Assembly (NCBI GenBank): GCA_007118195.1 | Contig: SKSA01000291.1 | Coordinates: 1-7,446, forward strand | DNA length: 7,446 nucleotides | Origin: Anaerobacillus sp. | GTDB taxonomy: Bacteria > Bacillota > Bacilli > Bacillales > Anaerobacillaceae | Direction of reading: 5' to 3' | In this document: positions 7,279 to 7,446 of the stretch, piece by piece | How the letters are laid out: each line of letters begins with the position of its first letter | Position numbering within the stretch: position 1 is the first letter of the stretch | The notes under the pieces: model-generated | Seen by the model: the letters and a program-made list of their open reading frames with translations, nothing else | Told to the model about the DNA's origin: nothing | The model's database searches: none | Program-made: the position numbers and the translations under genes

Positions 7279-7308
7279 TTTATATGCTTAATAGGGGGCC
7301 AAGCATGA
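7279..7308 (-). promoter_or_regulatory. Candidate sigma-E promoter of spoVB
   Basis: On the minus strand TCATGCT (7308-7302), a 15-base spacer and CATATAAA (7286-7279) resemble the sigma-E consensus, with five of seven -35 and most -10 positions matching. The -10 ends 47 bases before the GTG start. B. subtilis spoVB is transcribed by sigma-E, which raises the prior. TATAAA could also act as a sigma-A -10, but no -35 is spaced correctly. Confidence 0.45.
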
Positions 7309-7329
7309 CAAGTTATTAAATTAAGTTAA

Positions 7330-7446
7330 GAGTTTTGAATTTTGAGTTATGAGTTTTTTAGTAAAGCTTCGTAGCAGTTCCCAAAATCAACTCAACACTC
7401 AACACTCAAAACTCAAAAACCAACACTCAAAAACCAACACTCAAAA
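7330..7446. repeat. Diverged heptamer repeats in inverted orientation, running off the window
   Basis: The left arm 7330-7357 holds four heptamers: GAGTTTT, GAATTTT, GAGTTAT, GAGTTTT. After a 23-base spacer (7360-7382), the right arm reads the opposite strand: AACACTC twice (7394-7407), AAAACTC (7408-7414), then the 14-base pair AAAAACC+AACACTC twice (7415-7442) and AAAA to the window end. AAAACTC is the exact complement of GAGTTTT, so this is the same family as the array at 3242-3357. The arms can pair over about 26 of 30 positions. No gene is visible between 7232 and 7446. Confidence 0.9.

Noticed and set aside
7330..7414. Insertion sequence or MITE end
   Set aside because: The inverted arms are tandem heptamers, not unique terminal repeats, and no transposase or target-site duplication is visible within the window.

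Overview
The window is an AT-rich chromosomal segment of an endospore-forming low-GC Gram-positive, most likely a member of the Bacillaceae. The evidence is the gene set and order queA - tgt - yajC - (TIGR04086/YrzE-type membrane protein) - (DUF421/YrbG-type protein) - spoVB, which recalls the Bacillus subtilis locus downstream of ruvAB. Shine-Dalgarno sequences are strong and purine-rich, GTG and TTG starts are frequent, and intrinsic terminators are well formed. I cannot assign a genus from the sequence alone.

Layout. Positions 1-90 are a leader, or the end of an upstream intergenic region. Then come queA (91-1134, +) and tgt (1135-2274, +), which abut with no spacing and encode two enzymes of queuosine tRNA modification. 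yajC (2375-2638, +) follows, with its own extended -10 promoter candidate and a strong hairpin terminator (2651-2693) that also faces the convergent membrane-protein gene (2769-3155, -). A 339-bp divergent intergenic region (3156-3494) carries 16 perfect tandem copies of the heptamer GAGTTTT. Next are an ArsB/NhaD-type permease gene (3495-4784, +) with its own terminator, a DUF421 gene starting at TTG (4949-5620, +), a compact bidirectional terminator spanning two stop codons (5616-5661), and spoVB on the minus strand (5660-7231). The last ~120 bases return to the same heptamer family, now diverged and in both orientations, so it could fold as an imperfect hairpin. That array runs off the window end.

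How the genes relate. QueA and Tgt act in one pathway: Tgt exchanges guanine-34 of certain tRNAs for preQ1, and QueA then adds the epoxycyclopentanediol precursor. YajC is an accessory Sec-translocon protein. YrzE, the permease, the DUF421 protein and SpoVB are all integral membrane proteins with no obvious shared pathway. SpoVB belongs to sporulation (spore cortex), DUF421 proteins have been linked in part to spores, and the permease and spoVB each have a sigma-E-like promoter candidate.

The genes are ordinary housekeeping and sporulation genes. The unusual content is intergenic: the homogeneous heptanucleotide array at 3242-3357 and its diverged, inverted relatives at 7330-7446. I found no evidence of a new defence, mobile or biosynthetic system.
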